Positions 32,706 through 43,320 of a stretch of 64,000 nucleotides of DNA are shown here, one piece after another (position 1 is the stretch's first letter; every line of letters starts with the position of its first letter). A program made the position numbers and the translations under genes. The notes beneath the pieces were generated by a model, which was not told the DNA's origin, made no database searches, and saw only the letters and a program-made list of their open reading frames with translations. Origin of the DNA: Artemisia argyi (lineage: Eukaryota; Streptophyta; Magnoliopsida; Asterales; Asteraceae); contig CM060706.1 in NCBI GenBank assembly GCA_030686995.1, positions 138,905,005 to 138,969,004 on the forward strand, read 5' to 3'.

Positions 32706-33095
32706 GGTTATCAGTCCACCACGTCTAACATAAGGACTGGCTAATCTAGGAGCAAACGGCTCTTGGTAAAGATAACTCAAATCCGTTTATGGTTGGCAAT
32801 TTGCCAAAAATTGTATGGTATTCAACTCACCATATCCTAAAAAGTAGAAGAGTTGGCTAGCCCGCAAGATTATGGCTTGTGGTAAAGGCAGTGGAATACC
32901 ATAATTGGTAATCAACTCACCAAGATGTTGACTGTGTCCATCAAGAGTTGGCTAGTCTAGAAGCAAACGGCTTCTGGTAAAGACAAATCAAAACCGATGG
33001 AAGCTTATGGTTTGCTCAAATCATATGGTTATCGGTGTACCATAGTTCTTACTTGAACCGAAACATTTGGCTACTCCAGAAGTAATGGCTTTTGG
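32706..33095 (+). other. Four-unit array of candidate pseudoknot plus hairpin structures
   Basis: Four diverged units occur at about 32706, 32815, 32905 and 33025. Each has a 3-5-bp stem closing a nine-base loop (GGT/ACC, ATGGT/ACCAT, TTGGT/ACCAA, ATGGT/ACCAT). The loop's last six bases can pair downstream (CAGTCC with GGACTG at 32734, CAACTC with GAGTTG at 32850 and 32945, CGGT with ACCG at 33057). A further 7-8-bp hairpin follows (32746-32766, 32862-32882, 32957-32977, 33076-33095), always trailed by 'ggtaaag' or 'gtaaag'. Stem sequences change between units while pairing is kept. No frame is open. The array lies between the internal and terminal purine tracts and so in the 3' part of the genomic RNA. 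Confidence 0.7.
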
Positions 33096-33131
33096 TAAAG
33101 AGACTTCAAATCCATTAAATTTTCACAAAAG

Positions 33132-33167
33132 ATTGCTAGGGACTAGCAATAGTTTAGTGTGGGGGAT
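33132..33167 (+). promoter_or_regulatory. Terminal hairpin plus polypurine tract
   Basis: ATTGCTAG-GGA-CTAGCAAT (33132-33150) is a perfect 8-bp stem with a 3-base loop. It is followed by AGTGTGGGGGAT (33156-33167), which abuts the 3' LTR. This is the expected plus-strand primer site. Confidence 0.75.
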
Positions 33168-36100
33168 TGATGAGTGTGTAAATACTCATCATTTTTGGTC
33201 AAATATGAACTGCAAAACGTTTAAAAACACTCAAAAACGCATCAAAATACAGAAAATATCCCAAAGATTGTGTTTTATATGTTTCAGATGCAAAATGATT
33301 GAAAACAAGCGAAAAATGAACAAAGTTTGCATAATTGGCAGTTTCAGTCCCCCAACTTTCAAAAGTTGTCAAAACTAGTCCCTGAGAATTTGTTTTAAAA
33401 GAAAAGTCAACTCAAAGTTCTTTAAAAGTCAAAAGATATCACAAATGATCTTTGGGTAATAAACTTTCAAAAATGTACAAGTTTAGTCCTCAGAATTTCA
33501 CATTTGGCATGATTGGTCCCTACACTTTCAAAGATTGTTAGAAATGGTCCCTGGAGAGTTTTTATGAAGAAAAGTCAACAAAAGTCCACCAAGTATCATA
33601 AGATGACATTTTGAGTTCTTGGATTGCAATTTTCAAAGATTGGCAATTATTTTCCCTCAAGTTTCCAAAGTTGGCAGAAAAGGTCCCCGATGTTTATATT
33701 TGGAAATTAATCACCAAAGGTCCTTGGGAAATCAAGGAATGGCAGGAATGGTCCTTGGAGTAAATTTGGAAAAGTGAGAAAAATCAGTCTTTCAAGTTTC
33801 GGGATCTACAAATTTGGTCCTTGTGTTTGTTATTTAAAAACCAAACAAGCCTTTTACATAAGCATACCAAATCAAATAAACCCAACACACAAACATCCTT
33901 TGGCCCATCACCTACACCTTATAACACCATAAGCCCAACTTACACCAACCTGGCCCAACCCTTTAAACCAAAACCCTTTCACATCTAATAAAAACGCCCC
34001 CCCCCCCCCCTTAACCTAGTCAACACCCAGTCAAAAATACATCTTCTTCTTCCCCGCCTTTACCCAAAGAACAAACCACCTCCATTGTCCCTTCATCTCT
34101 ATTATCCTCCACAACCCCCCATTCTCTCTTTACCCAACATATCAAACACCTTCCCCCATGCCACCTCTCTGCACCACGCATCCCCTTCCTCAAGTCCTCA
34201 AAAGCCACCCTCCACTATCACCCCTCCAATGCCTCACAAACTCATACCTACCCACGCCCCGTCAGCAATCCACAACCAAATTGGGCGGCAAAATTGAGTT
34301 AAAGGATGAGATGAATGGGAAGCTAATCCAACGGCTGGGATTCGTTGTTAAGAAGACACAAGGCAGATAAGGACAAAGATTTATCAAGACCAAACCCTAG
34401 TTAGTAGTATAAATAGGTTATGTTGTAAGCCTCTTAGGGCAGTCAAGTTTTTAAGTAGGTCGTAGTTTAAAATTTTTCAATTTCAAGTTTAAGCTTTAAA
34501 TGTAATTCCTTTTGAAGGCTGTTGAGTCAATTGTTTTTTTAGATTGTGTTTGGTTTAAGTCTTTATTAGTTTTAGTTTATTGTACTCAAGTTTCTTTTCA
34601 GATTAATACAAGTTTAATTCATCCAAAAAATTTTAGTTTCAGCTTGTTTGCTCCTACAATTACTTATTTCCTTTTTAGTTATGCTCACTTAGGTCAGGTT
34701 AATCTCTTCAGTACAAGTTTACTCTTTGAAAGTCTGTTTTAGTTTTAATATTCCTAGCAGATATCCCTGTGAAGAGGTGTTTGGCACATAGAATATTGAA
34801 AGCCAAAAGTAGTTATTGATCAATTTTCAGTTTGCAAATAGCTTTGTTCCACTATTATAAGTTGTTTTTAAGTAATTGTTTGCAATTCTAGTTAGTTTTC
34901 ATGGTTCTTAAGTAGCCCTCCAAAAGAAAATTTGGTAACTGTTTGCAGCCCTGCATAGCAGTCCCAAACCCCCTAAAAGCTGCATTTTTCATTCACTCAT
35001 TAGTAGATACTAGGGTCTAAAAAGTGTTTTGTATCTGATTTCCCAACTTGTGAGCATGTGAGTATTTTTAGATTGATTTTTGAAATTATTTTTACCAGCT
35101 TTTTGCAGCCCCAAAGAAGCCCCCTCAGGCCTGTTTTAGTTTGGTAGTTGCTGGGCTTATTCCGGCTCCTTGTGCTTTTTGTTTTCATCTCAGCTTATTT
35201 TGTATCATGCTTGCTCATTAGTAGTATTATAAGCAGGTCCTATGGTATAAGCCTATTTTGGGTGCTTTGCATGAGCTTATAGCTTATACAGTTGTGACAG
35301 TTGAGCTTGCTGCACTTTGTGAGCTTGCTTGTTGACTTTGCATGCTTATTTTAGTAAGTTCTCTGCCCTTCAGGTTGGAATTAAGTTGTTAGTTGTGTTT
35401 TAGCTTGTATCTTGAACCCTTACTGGTGTATGCACCAGTAACCAACACTGAGCTTGTTTGATCCTGGCTTGTTGCTTGTTGTTGCTAGTTGATTGTGTTC
35501 CTGTGATTGTGTTGTTTAAGTTTCCTTCATTATTTTTTTCTATATATATATGCTCATTTGATTAAGTGACTAGTGGCCAAAATCTCCATTTGACATAAAC
35601 CCTTGAATCTGTGAGATTCTGAAGCTTGCACAAGCTTGATTAAAGCTTTTCACTAAAACTTGCTTCACCCAAAGTTGTTCATTTTGTTAGTCAAGTAAAT
35701 TTGCAAAAGGAAATTTGGAAAAGGAAAAATATTCGCAAAAAGGGTGCCAAGGGGATTCGAACCCAGGTCACCACACTGAACAAACACAACCTCACCACCC
35801 TTTCCATCTGCCCTTGGGTCTTGTTTGTGTATTTCTTTGCAACACTCAATATTTAACCATTTAGTATTTTGTTTGCTTATTTAACCTTATCAGATCTAGT
35901 TAGCTTATTCCTAGCTTATTTTTGTATTAAGCATCCATTTTTTTTAATTTTCTTAGAACCACTTTCACTTGTAGTATTTACTGAAAAAGTTTCAAATTTT
36001 TAGGCATTGTAATTTATTTATTAGAATTTAATTAGTATTAATTAGTTTTTAATTCATAATAAATAGGATTTTTATTGAAAATTTAATTTTCTTTTTTCTA

Positions 36101-36663
36101 AAATTTTCTTTTGTCATTTAGTGCGTATGAAAATTATTTGAAAACCCGTAGGACTTTTGTAGCTTAAATTTCACGTTTTATTTTACGCATTGATGTTTAT
36201 TTTTTAATAAACGTCACGTTTTTAATCTAGCTTACGTTTTAGGATTCCCCGCTTTCCCTAACATGTTTCCCGTAGTTTTTTAGGTAATTTTAAATATTCC
36301 TTAGCATTCCCTAGTTTATTTTCCCATTTAAGTTACGTTTATCTCATTTTCGTTCGTTAAATCTTAATTTTCGTTAATTTAACGTATCACAAAACCAAAT
36401 AATCTTTCACAACCAAACATACAAGATTTTAATCTCGGTCTTTTCACGAAACTTTCCATTCACACCTCATTGGGGTACGACCCGGGAAATCACTTCCCGG
36501 TCTTACAATTTTAATATCACTTTCACGAGTTTTGCGAGGTAATCTTTTTCCTAAAAGGTTTACTCGTATTTTTCTACGTCTAGTTGTCTCACGATAACTT
36601 AGACCTCATGTTTGTTGATATATTGATAAATTATTTTTGCACACACCAAAACACAACGAATCA
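33168..36663 (+). repeat. 3' LTR of the plus-strand TR-GAG element
   Basis: It is the direct repeat of 24883-28388, beginning with the TGATGAGT...ACTCATCA palindrome and ending ACGAATCA. The TATA box is at 34408-34415 and the tRNA-like segment at about 35750-35825. Differences from the 5' copy are scattered substitutions and small indels, such as the longer C run near 33997. Confidence 0.92.
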
Positions 36664-36668
36664 ACCGA

Positions 36669-38085
36669 ATAGAATTATGGACAAGAACTAGGGGACGAAA
36701 CTGATGAAATGGAGTTAATGTTTAGTTTCATGTTCTTGACGGTGTCACTTGGGAGTGCTCCCAATTCTCGGTCATTGAGGGCCTTCAATACATTGTCAAT
36801 TTTATTTGTCATCTCGCTTTGTTTTTGTTTGAAATCGGCATCAAATTTAGCTATACGAGCTTCTTGTGATGCCATAAAATTGGACAGTAATCCTACAAGA
36901 TTATTGGAAGAATTGTAGTTGTTGGAAGGATTATTGTTGAAAGGACGGTTCGAGGTTGAACCGGTTGATTGGAAATGATTAGGTGGATTGGAAGAATTGT
37001 TTTGAGACGGGTTTTGGTTTTGCTTCCACCTAAAGTTTGGTTGATTTTTTCAAGAGGGGTTGTATGAATCACCATAAGTGTTTGGCTTGGGTTTGAAAGT
37101 GTACCACTTTTCTCTCGCTCCGTCGGTACGCGAGGATGCGTAGTCCGCAAAAAGCTTGTTCAGGGAGTTCCATGCAATCACGAGTGTCGTGGGGACCACT
37201 ACAATATTCACATGAATAAGTGATTTTGTTCACTTGGCTTGAAGGTTTAGGAGCCTCGTAGGATTTCATGAGAAACTTGACTTGGTCTTCAAGTTCCATG
37301 ATCCTACGAACGGGAATGCTTGGATTGTTCGAAGGCAAAAATATTTCCTTGACCTTTTTGTTCAAATCACGGGAGTCTTTCCAACATTCGTTGTCATAGA
37401 GAGCAAGATCTTCTATGATTCCCCATGATTCTTCCGATATCTTGTCACGTAGCTTACCACCGGCCGCTTGGTCAATGGTTTGCCTTGTGGAAACACTGAC
37501 ATGATCATAAAAAATTTGGACTTGGAGCCAAAGATCGATGCCATGATGATGGAATTTTTGGAGTAAGTCCTTGAAACGAGTGCATGCTTCGTAAAGAGTT
37601 TCACCTTGATGTTGTTGGAACATTAAGATGTCATTCCTTGACTTGGTAGTTCTCCCCGGTGGAAAAAATTGAGCAAGAAAATGAGAGGTGAGATCATCCC
37701 AAGAGGTGATGGATCCCACGGGTAAACGCTCAAGCCATTGACTAGGTTGGTTACGTAGAGAGAATTGGAAGAGACGCGATCGTGTCATCTCTCGAGTGGC
37801 AACATCAAGGTCTATGAAATCAACGATTTTAAGGAAATCCTTGAGATGTTGGTTTGGATCTTCGGAATGAAGTCCATGGAATGCACATCTGCTTTGCATC
37901 AACCGGATGGTGTTGGATAGCAACGGAGACACATTGGCTCCTTGTTTGAGCTCAAAGGTGTTTTGATAGCCTTGGTGGCTAGGTCGAGAGTAGTATCCTA
38001 AGGTACATGCTCTAGGTGGTTCGGGTGGGTTTTAGTGGTTTGGTTGTTGTGGGATGATGGGTTCTAGGATATTACCATCCTCCAT
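36669..38085 (-). pseudogene. gag of the host TR-GAG element
   Basis: The likely start is the ATG at 38085-38083 (MEDGNILEP); an in-frame stop follows 16 codons later. The open part from 37932 has the gag signature: DPNQHLKDFLKIVDF, RSRLFQFSLRNQPSQWLERL, GSITSWDDLTSHFLAQFFPP and GETLYEACTRFKDLLQKFHH. A zinc knuckle CEYCSGPHDTRDC (C-x2-C-x3-H-x4-C) lies near 37205. A frameshift near 37140 leads into an Asn-rich tail with one stop. A segment ALNDRELGALPSDTVKN follows, just before the point where the plus-strand element inserted. The frame continues at 24882 into the protease. Gag would form the particle that packages the element RNA. This copy is broken. Confidence 0.9.
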
Positions 38086-38230
38086 GATGGCGGATGATAT
38101 GGATTACGATCAACGAAACAAAGAAAAAGATAGACTAAAGAATCCTAATAAAAAGAAAAATAGAAATCTCACTAGATATAAATCTAGTGAGTAGACCTAA
38201 GCGAAATAAAAATCAACCTAAACAATAATT
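38086..38230 (-). other. 5' leader of the host element
   Basis: An A-rich leader of about 150 bases lies between the PBS and gag start. The candidate packaging region is not otherwise marked. Confidence 0.4.
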
Positions 38231-38250
38231 ATTCCTCGGCAGCGGCGCCA
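38231..38250 (-). promoter_or_regulatory. Primer binding site of the host element
   Basis: On the minus strand TGGCGCCGCTGCCGAGGAAT lies six bases inside the LTR end. It has the same TGGCGCC...GCCG form as the PBS at 28391, with changes in the last bases. It fixes the host element's orientation. Confidence 0.85.
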
Positions 38251-38256
38251 AAAATT

Positions 38257-39661
38257 TGATGCATGGATTGCAACCTCACAAAAGGTTTTACCTCTCAAGG
38301 GATCCTGAGAGATTTTTCAATCCTCCAGGCAGTGTACCTGATCGTTGAGTGTAGTATATGGCACATCCGGGGGATTGATCCTTCTCTAGGGGAATAGAGT
38401 CGTTATGATTGAAGTGTAGGTCAACTAGGTCTAAAGGTGAGGGATGATTCTTTTAGTATTTAATATTTAATGAAAGCGGTAAAAATCTAAAGTTTTGGAA
38501 GAGAGGGCGGAATTAGTTGCTAATCAACTAACCCAAACTACAAATTAAACTAAATAAACAGAAAAAAATAACAAGAAAATAAAAGTGGTGGACTTCGTAT
38601 ATGAGACAAATGTGTTTACTTAGATTTCACTACTCCCTAGTTATCTCTTGTTGGTTTGTTGAATGTCACAATTGTTTAGTTGAAGGGTTGTATTCCTTAA
38701 TACCAGTCGTGGGGGCGTGCACGTCCTTCCGCAACTCTATGAATATCTATTTCCTCTTATGATGACACGTTTATTACCATATCATAGAATCATCAACATC
38801 TACTAATGCATTAAATACAACCAATAAAACCGTAGTGCATATCCGATTACATTCCTTAAGATGTTCAAACTTGTTACACAAAGGAGGTTAGCCAGTTTTC
38901 ATAAGCCTAACGCGAATCAATCAACCAAACAATAACCAAATCACCAACAATCAATAACTAGGTTTCATTAGATCTAAGCAAATACTAAATCACTTAAGCT
39001 AGCATGTTAAAAGGAAGAGAAGCAATAAAGATAATCAAACAACACATAAACATATTGAATGATTAAAAAGTTGCTTATCTTCAATGAAACATGAGACAAA
39101 AAAGGGTTTGAGTACCCTTGAAATCTCAAAAAATTTGGCCGTAGGGTTTGTCTACAATGTTGCACACACTTAACGAATGAAAAAACCTAAACTATATATA
39201 GAGATTACAAGCTGACGGTGACAGAACGCCACTTTTTAGGGTTTGGTATTGCCCAAACAACATCCTGACATCGTCACACTTTATTGCTTTTGGGCCGTCT
39301 CGTTGTACGCTAAAGCCAGACGTCCTCAACTTAATTTCACCTGACGCCGTCAGGTGCAAATCTTCAATTTTTTTTTGGCGCATCATGTTGTAATTTCCAC
39401 CAGTTTTATCTTCATGTGACGGCGTCAGCATCCAAAGTCTGACGCCGTCAGGTGTAAATCCTGACTTTTCTTTGACTTTCTTGTTTTCTTCATTCTTGAG
39501 CCTAAAAATGTTCAAAATGCTCCAAAATGCTCCATATTCCAAAAATCACGTCCCAAGTACCTAAAATGAGAAAAGAAATGATTTGAGGCCATATTTGATC
39601 ATAAATTTATGACTTAGGGCTTAAATGAACCCCTAAACACGCATCAAATAAATCCTTTTCT
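38257..39661 (-). repeat. 5' LTR of the host element
   Basis: It is a 1405-bp direct copy of 7143-8441. In element orientation U3 holds TGACGCCGTCA palindromes at 39440, 39417 and 39342, then the TATA box CTATATATAG (39192-39201). It ends CATCA at 38257. The outer end reads AGAAAAGG where the partner has TGATAAGG, so the first bases have mutated. Confidence 0.87.
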
Positions 39662-40232
39662 TCTAGCCAGATTTAGTTTCTTTATTAAATACCGCTTTGT
39701 ATCTCTCATATCTTAGACGCCATTTAGGATCATGATCAATTCTAGATCATGCGTGCATCATTATTGAACCTTGTTTGGATTTTTTAGGTAAAAACCTTAT
39801 TTAGACTTAGAATTGAGTGAATAACAAATTTTCAAACTGTAAAACTAGAATTTCATACATTCTAGCGTCCTATGTAAATCGGCGACAATTGATAAATTTT
39901 TTAACAGATCATTCTATATGTAAGGTTGGCTAAATGCTCGCATCGATCATGATTAATGGTAATTATTGCCTATATAACAAGGTGAAATTTAGGTAAATGA
40001 TGCAAAGAATTACTGATAAACCGAAGGACTAATATTATCTCATGCTAATACTAACTTCTTATGATTAATTAAGGGGCAATTTCATAACTCTCCTTCTTTT
40101 AGTTGGAAATTTCATATATACCCAAAAATGTATTAAAACCATTGTACATTATGCATTCAATAGTTTCTCTTTGGGTATATATGAAATTAAAAATTAAACA
40201 TTTAATATTTATGACTTATAATCGTGAGAAAT
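39662..40232. other. Intergenic, nothing recognised
   Basis: AT-rich sequence with no frame or repeat end I can support. It ends at the duplication gaaat (40228-40232). Confidence 0.5.
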
Positions 40233-41609
40233 TGATGCGTGGGAATTGCACCCTCACAAAAGGTTTTACCTCTCGAGGGATCTTGAGAAGCTTACAACCC
40301 CCACCAGGCAGTGTACCTGATCGTTGTAGTATAGTATAGTGACAAGTAGGGATTGATCGTTCAACTCAGGAATAGTTTCGCTAGGATTAGGAAGTTTCCT
40401 AAACTAAGTCTAGAGGTGAGGGATGATTCTTCTTGTATTTTTATATTTTTATGAAAGCAATTAAAAATCTCGGGTTTGGAAGAGTAGGCGGACTTAGTTT
40501 CTAGCCAACTAACCCAAATAACTACTAATGCAATTAAAATAAAATAAAATAAATGAAAATGAAACTATTATACTAGTGTGGTGGTGAGAATAATGAGGAA
40601 AATAGTGTTTACTTAGATTTCATTACTCCCTTGATATCTTTTACAGGTTAATTACTTGTTACAATTGCATGGATTACGGGTCATATTCCTTAATACTAGT
40701 CGTAGGGCAGTGTACAATATGGGATCATTAGAATTCTCCTACGCATTAAATACAACCAAAAATCATAGTACACCTCTGATCATGTTTCTTAAGACGTTCA
40801 AGCATGTTACCAATGGAAGTATGCCAGTTTTCTTAAGCCTAACATCGAATACAATCATCCGTAACAATTATAAACAAGCAATCAACCCATAATCAACATC
40901 TAGTTTTCACTACATCTAATCAAACACAAAGAAATCTAGCCTAGCATGTTAAATAGAACATAAGCGTAAGATATAATCAAACAACACATAGACATATTGA
41001 AAGATTTGAAAGAGTACTTATCTCTAATTGAACATGAAAGATTCAAAGGGTTGAAACCCTTGAAAAAGCTGTAAAATTCGACCTAGGGTTTTTCCCTCAA
41101 AGTTGCACACCAATGAATGAAATTTGGAAAACTATATATAGATTTTACAAGGTGACGGCGTCATGTGTTAAGTTGTAATGCCGTCAACTCACCATCTTAA
41201 AAAAAATCGTATTGCCTAGATCTGATTTTGACGCCGTCATGTGTGATTTTCTTCTGGGCCGTCACGTACAAATGGACCCTGACGGCCTTGGTGACGCCGT
41301 CAGGTCCTATGCTTGAAAACACTCTGGACCGTCATGTGTATTTTCCACTTTCACCTCTTTTGTAACTCTTGACGCCGTCATGTAGAAGATATTGACGCCG
41401 TCAGGTACTGTTCACAGCAAGAAAAATTGAGAATTTGCCATTTTCTTCACTTTTATGCTCCAAAAACGTCCAAAATGCTTCCTTTTCCAGATTTCTCTCC
41501 AAAAGTACCTAAAATGACAAAAGGAACGATTTATGGCAATATTTGATCAAATAAACACGAATTCGGGCTTAAATGACCCCTTAAAAGTGGTTCACTTTTC
41601 ACCTCATCA
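40233..41609 (-). mobile_element. Solo LTR, 1377 bp
   Basis: It begins TGATGCGTGG and ends CCTCATCA. It is flanked by a perfect 5-bp duplication gaaat (40228-40232 and 41610-41614). Sequence resembles the host LTR (38257-39661), which gives a minus-strand orientation. It has nine TGACG-type sites at 41153-41403 and the TATA box CTATATATAG at 41132-41141. A solo LTR forms by recombination between the two LTRs of one element. Confidence 0.9.
41153..41403 (-). promoter_or_regulatory. Palindrome array upstream of the LTR TATA box
   Basis: TGACGCCGTCA or its variants occur at 41153, 41231, 41291, 41369 and 41393. Half-sites (CCGTCA, TGACGG) lie between them. In element orientation the array sits just 5' of the TATA box. 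TGACG is the core bound by TGA-type bZIP factors, so a stress-responsive enhancer is a reasonable inference. Confidence 0.55.
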
Positions 41610-41959
41610 GAAATCATAATACTAAACAAAACACCAAAATTGTTAGTAGAAGCTTGAGTCATTGTGAAAGCCCTAGCTAGATGGCAAAGCATTTCAACCA
41701 GACCCATCTACACATGGGCAAAATTGTTGTAGGTTACTTTCTGGCTCTTTAAGCTATTCATTCATAGGTTGGCTCGTAACTACTTTCATTTTAGAAGCAA
41801 ATATTTATATTTGTTAAAACTTAAAACCTCTTCTTCGTGTGTCTTACCGACGCATAAATTTGTTGACGAGTTGTTTAATCCGAAAATATACATCTTATAA
41901 AGCATAGTAGAGGCTATTGTTGAAATGTTCAAAATTAAGCATAATGATTTTGGACGAGG

Positions 41960-43320
41960 CTATGTTTGTAAATACTACGTCGATGGGAAGGGAAGGGTTT
42001 CTTGCGGTATTTGGTTCTGGAAGGGGAAATAGGGATTGGTTGGGTTCTTTAATGTAATTGCGCCACAAGATTTGGAATTGAAGATTATACTTTGGAAAAA
42101 TTTAAGGGTTATAAGTTCAGTTGACGGTGCATGGTGTATCTTAGGAGATTTCAATGAGGTTAGAAGGGCATTTGAGCCAAAAAAATACGAGTTTAATAAA
42201 AGAGGGGCAGAAAAATTAAACGACTTTATTAGTGATGGAAACTTGATTGATATTCCTTTAGGAGGAAACGGATCACTCGAATTAGTGATGGTGGTTTGAA
42301 ATTTTGCAAGTTGGATAGTTTTTTGGTAAATCATAACTTTTGTTGGTTATGGAACTCGCTTGGTGTGGTGGCAAAGGAAAGAAAGTTGTCTAATCATTGT
42401 CCGTGAATATTCCTGATAAGATGGTTGACTTTGGACCTAAACTATTTCGCATTTTTTATGTATGGTTAGAGGACATGGAGGTTGAAAGTATAGTGGCAGA
42501 ATTGTGATCGAAAACAGTTTCATCGATAATTCCTGAGAAAAGCTCAACAATGAAGGGCTTAGAAAGTGAAGTGGATATAAGTATCAGAATAACAATAGTA
42601 ATATTGAAGATTATAAAAATGAAGTTACAAAGTGGGAAAAAGTGACTGAGGTTAGAGATAGACAAAGATGAAAATACAATATGGAAAGAGGCAAGAAGAA
42701 GATGGATTGATAAAGATAAATGTGATTATGAGATGTTAAAACCAAACGCGAGAGTTAAATGAGTGTTGGAAGGGGATGAAAATTAGAAGTTTTTTCACGA
42801 TTATATTAAAAGAAATTACAGAAAATCTAAATTAAACGGGTTGATAATGAATAGGGAATGGTGTTTGATAGTGAATGGGGATTGGTGTTAAGAGCTGACT
42901 AAAATCAAAGAGAGTGTGTTCGAATACTACGAAGATATTTAGAGAGAACCTTCTCATACAAGTCCAACTATGGAAAATAACGGGTTTACAAAGTTAATTA
43001 GGGTCGAAGAAAAGGAGTTACAAGTGGAGTTCTTGGAAGATGAGGTATGGAATGCAATTAAAGTATGTGGAAGTAAAAAAGCTCTAGGTCCAGATGGTTT
43101 CAATTTTAGTTTTATTAAAAAGTTTTAGGATATTAGAGAAAAAAATCTGTTGATAGCTCTGAAGTGGTTTTGGAGGACGGATTTAATATCAAAAGGTTGC
43201 AATTCTCATTTTGTCACTTAGATACCAAAATGTCATGATCCAATCAGATGAAGTGATTATAGACTAATGACATCAAATAAGGACTAATTATATGCAAAAT
43301 TTATCTCATGTAAATTGTTT
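41960..43320 (+). pseudogene. LINE, 5' portion: endonuclease and start of RT
   Basis: The plus strand reads VGFFNVIAPQDLELKIILW, then DGAWCILGDFNEVRRAF, the APE-type endonuclease active-site region (GDFN). After a frameshift it reads RISDGGLKFCKLDSFLVN and ERKLSNHCP, the end of the endonuclease. From 43065 the RT begins: KKALGPDGFNFSFIKKF, then IPKCHDPIR and DYRLMTS. Many stops and frameshifts occur. Alignment to the family is lost near 43320 and picks up at about 47990, so later LTR-type DNA has split the LINE. The 5' ORF1 is not seen; the start near 41960 is only approximate. Confidence 0.85.

Larger units (their letters stand above)
24883..36663 (+). mobile_element. Plus-strand TR-GAG-type element with 3.5-kb LTRs
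   Basis: LTRs at 24883-28388 (3506 bp) and 33168-36663 (3496 bp) are near-identical. In about the first 170 bp I counted roughly five differences. The target duplication is accga (24878-24882 and 36664-36668). The PBS is 28391-28408, gag 28908-30910, protease 30911-31831, and a further frame 31846-32358. Then come an internal purine tract, a structured tandem array and the terminal purine tract. No RT, RNase H or integrase is present in the 4.8-kb interior. The size and very long LTRs resemble LARD-like non-autonomous gypsy relatives. It inserted in the host element's gag-protease junction after the host was in place. Confidence 0.93.
7143..39661 (-). mobile_element. Host TR-GAG-type gypsy element, split by two later insertions
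   Basis: It is oriented on the minus strand. The 5' LTR is 38257-39661, the PBS 38231-38250, gag 38085-36669, the protease continues at 24882-24139, a short frame lies at 24088-23858, and the 3' LTR is 8441-7143. Flanks are tctaa (7138-7142) and tctag (39662-39666), a 4/5 target duplication. The CACTA element (8803-21718) and the plus-strand TR-GAG element (24883-36663) each sit in it with exact target duplications. Removing them leaves about 7.8 kb. No RT, RNase H or integrase motif is found in any remaining internal segment. It was therefore probably a non-autonomous element that supplied its own Gag and protease. Stops and frameshifts show it is now dead. Confidence 0.87.
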
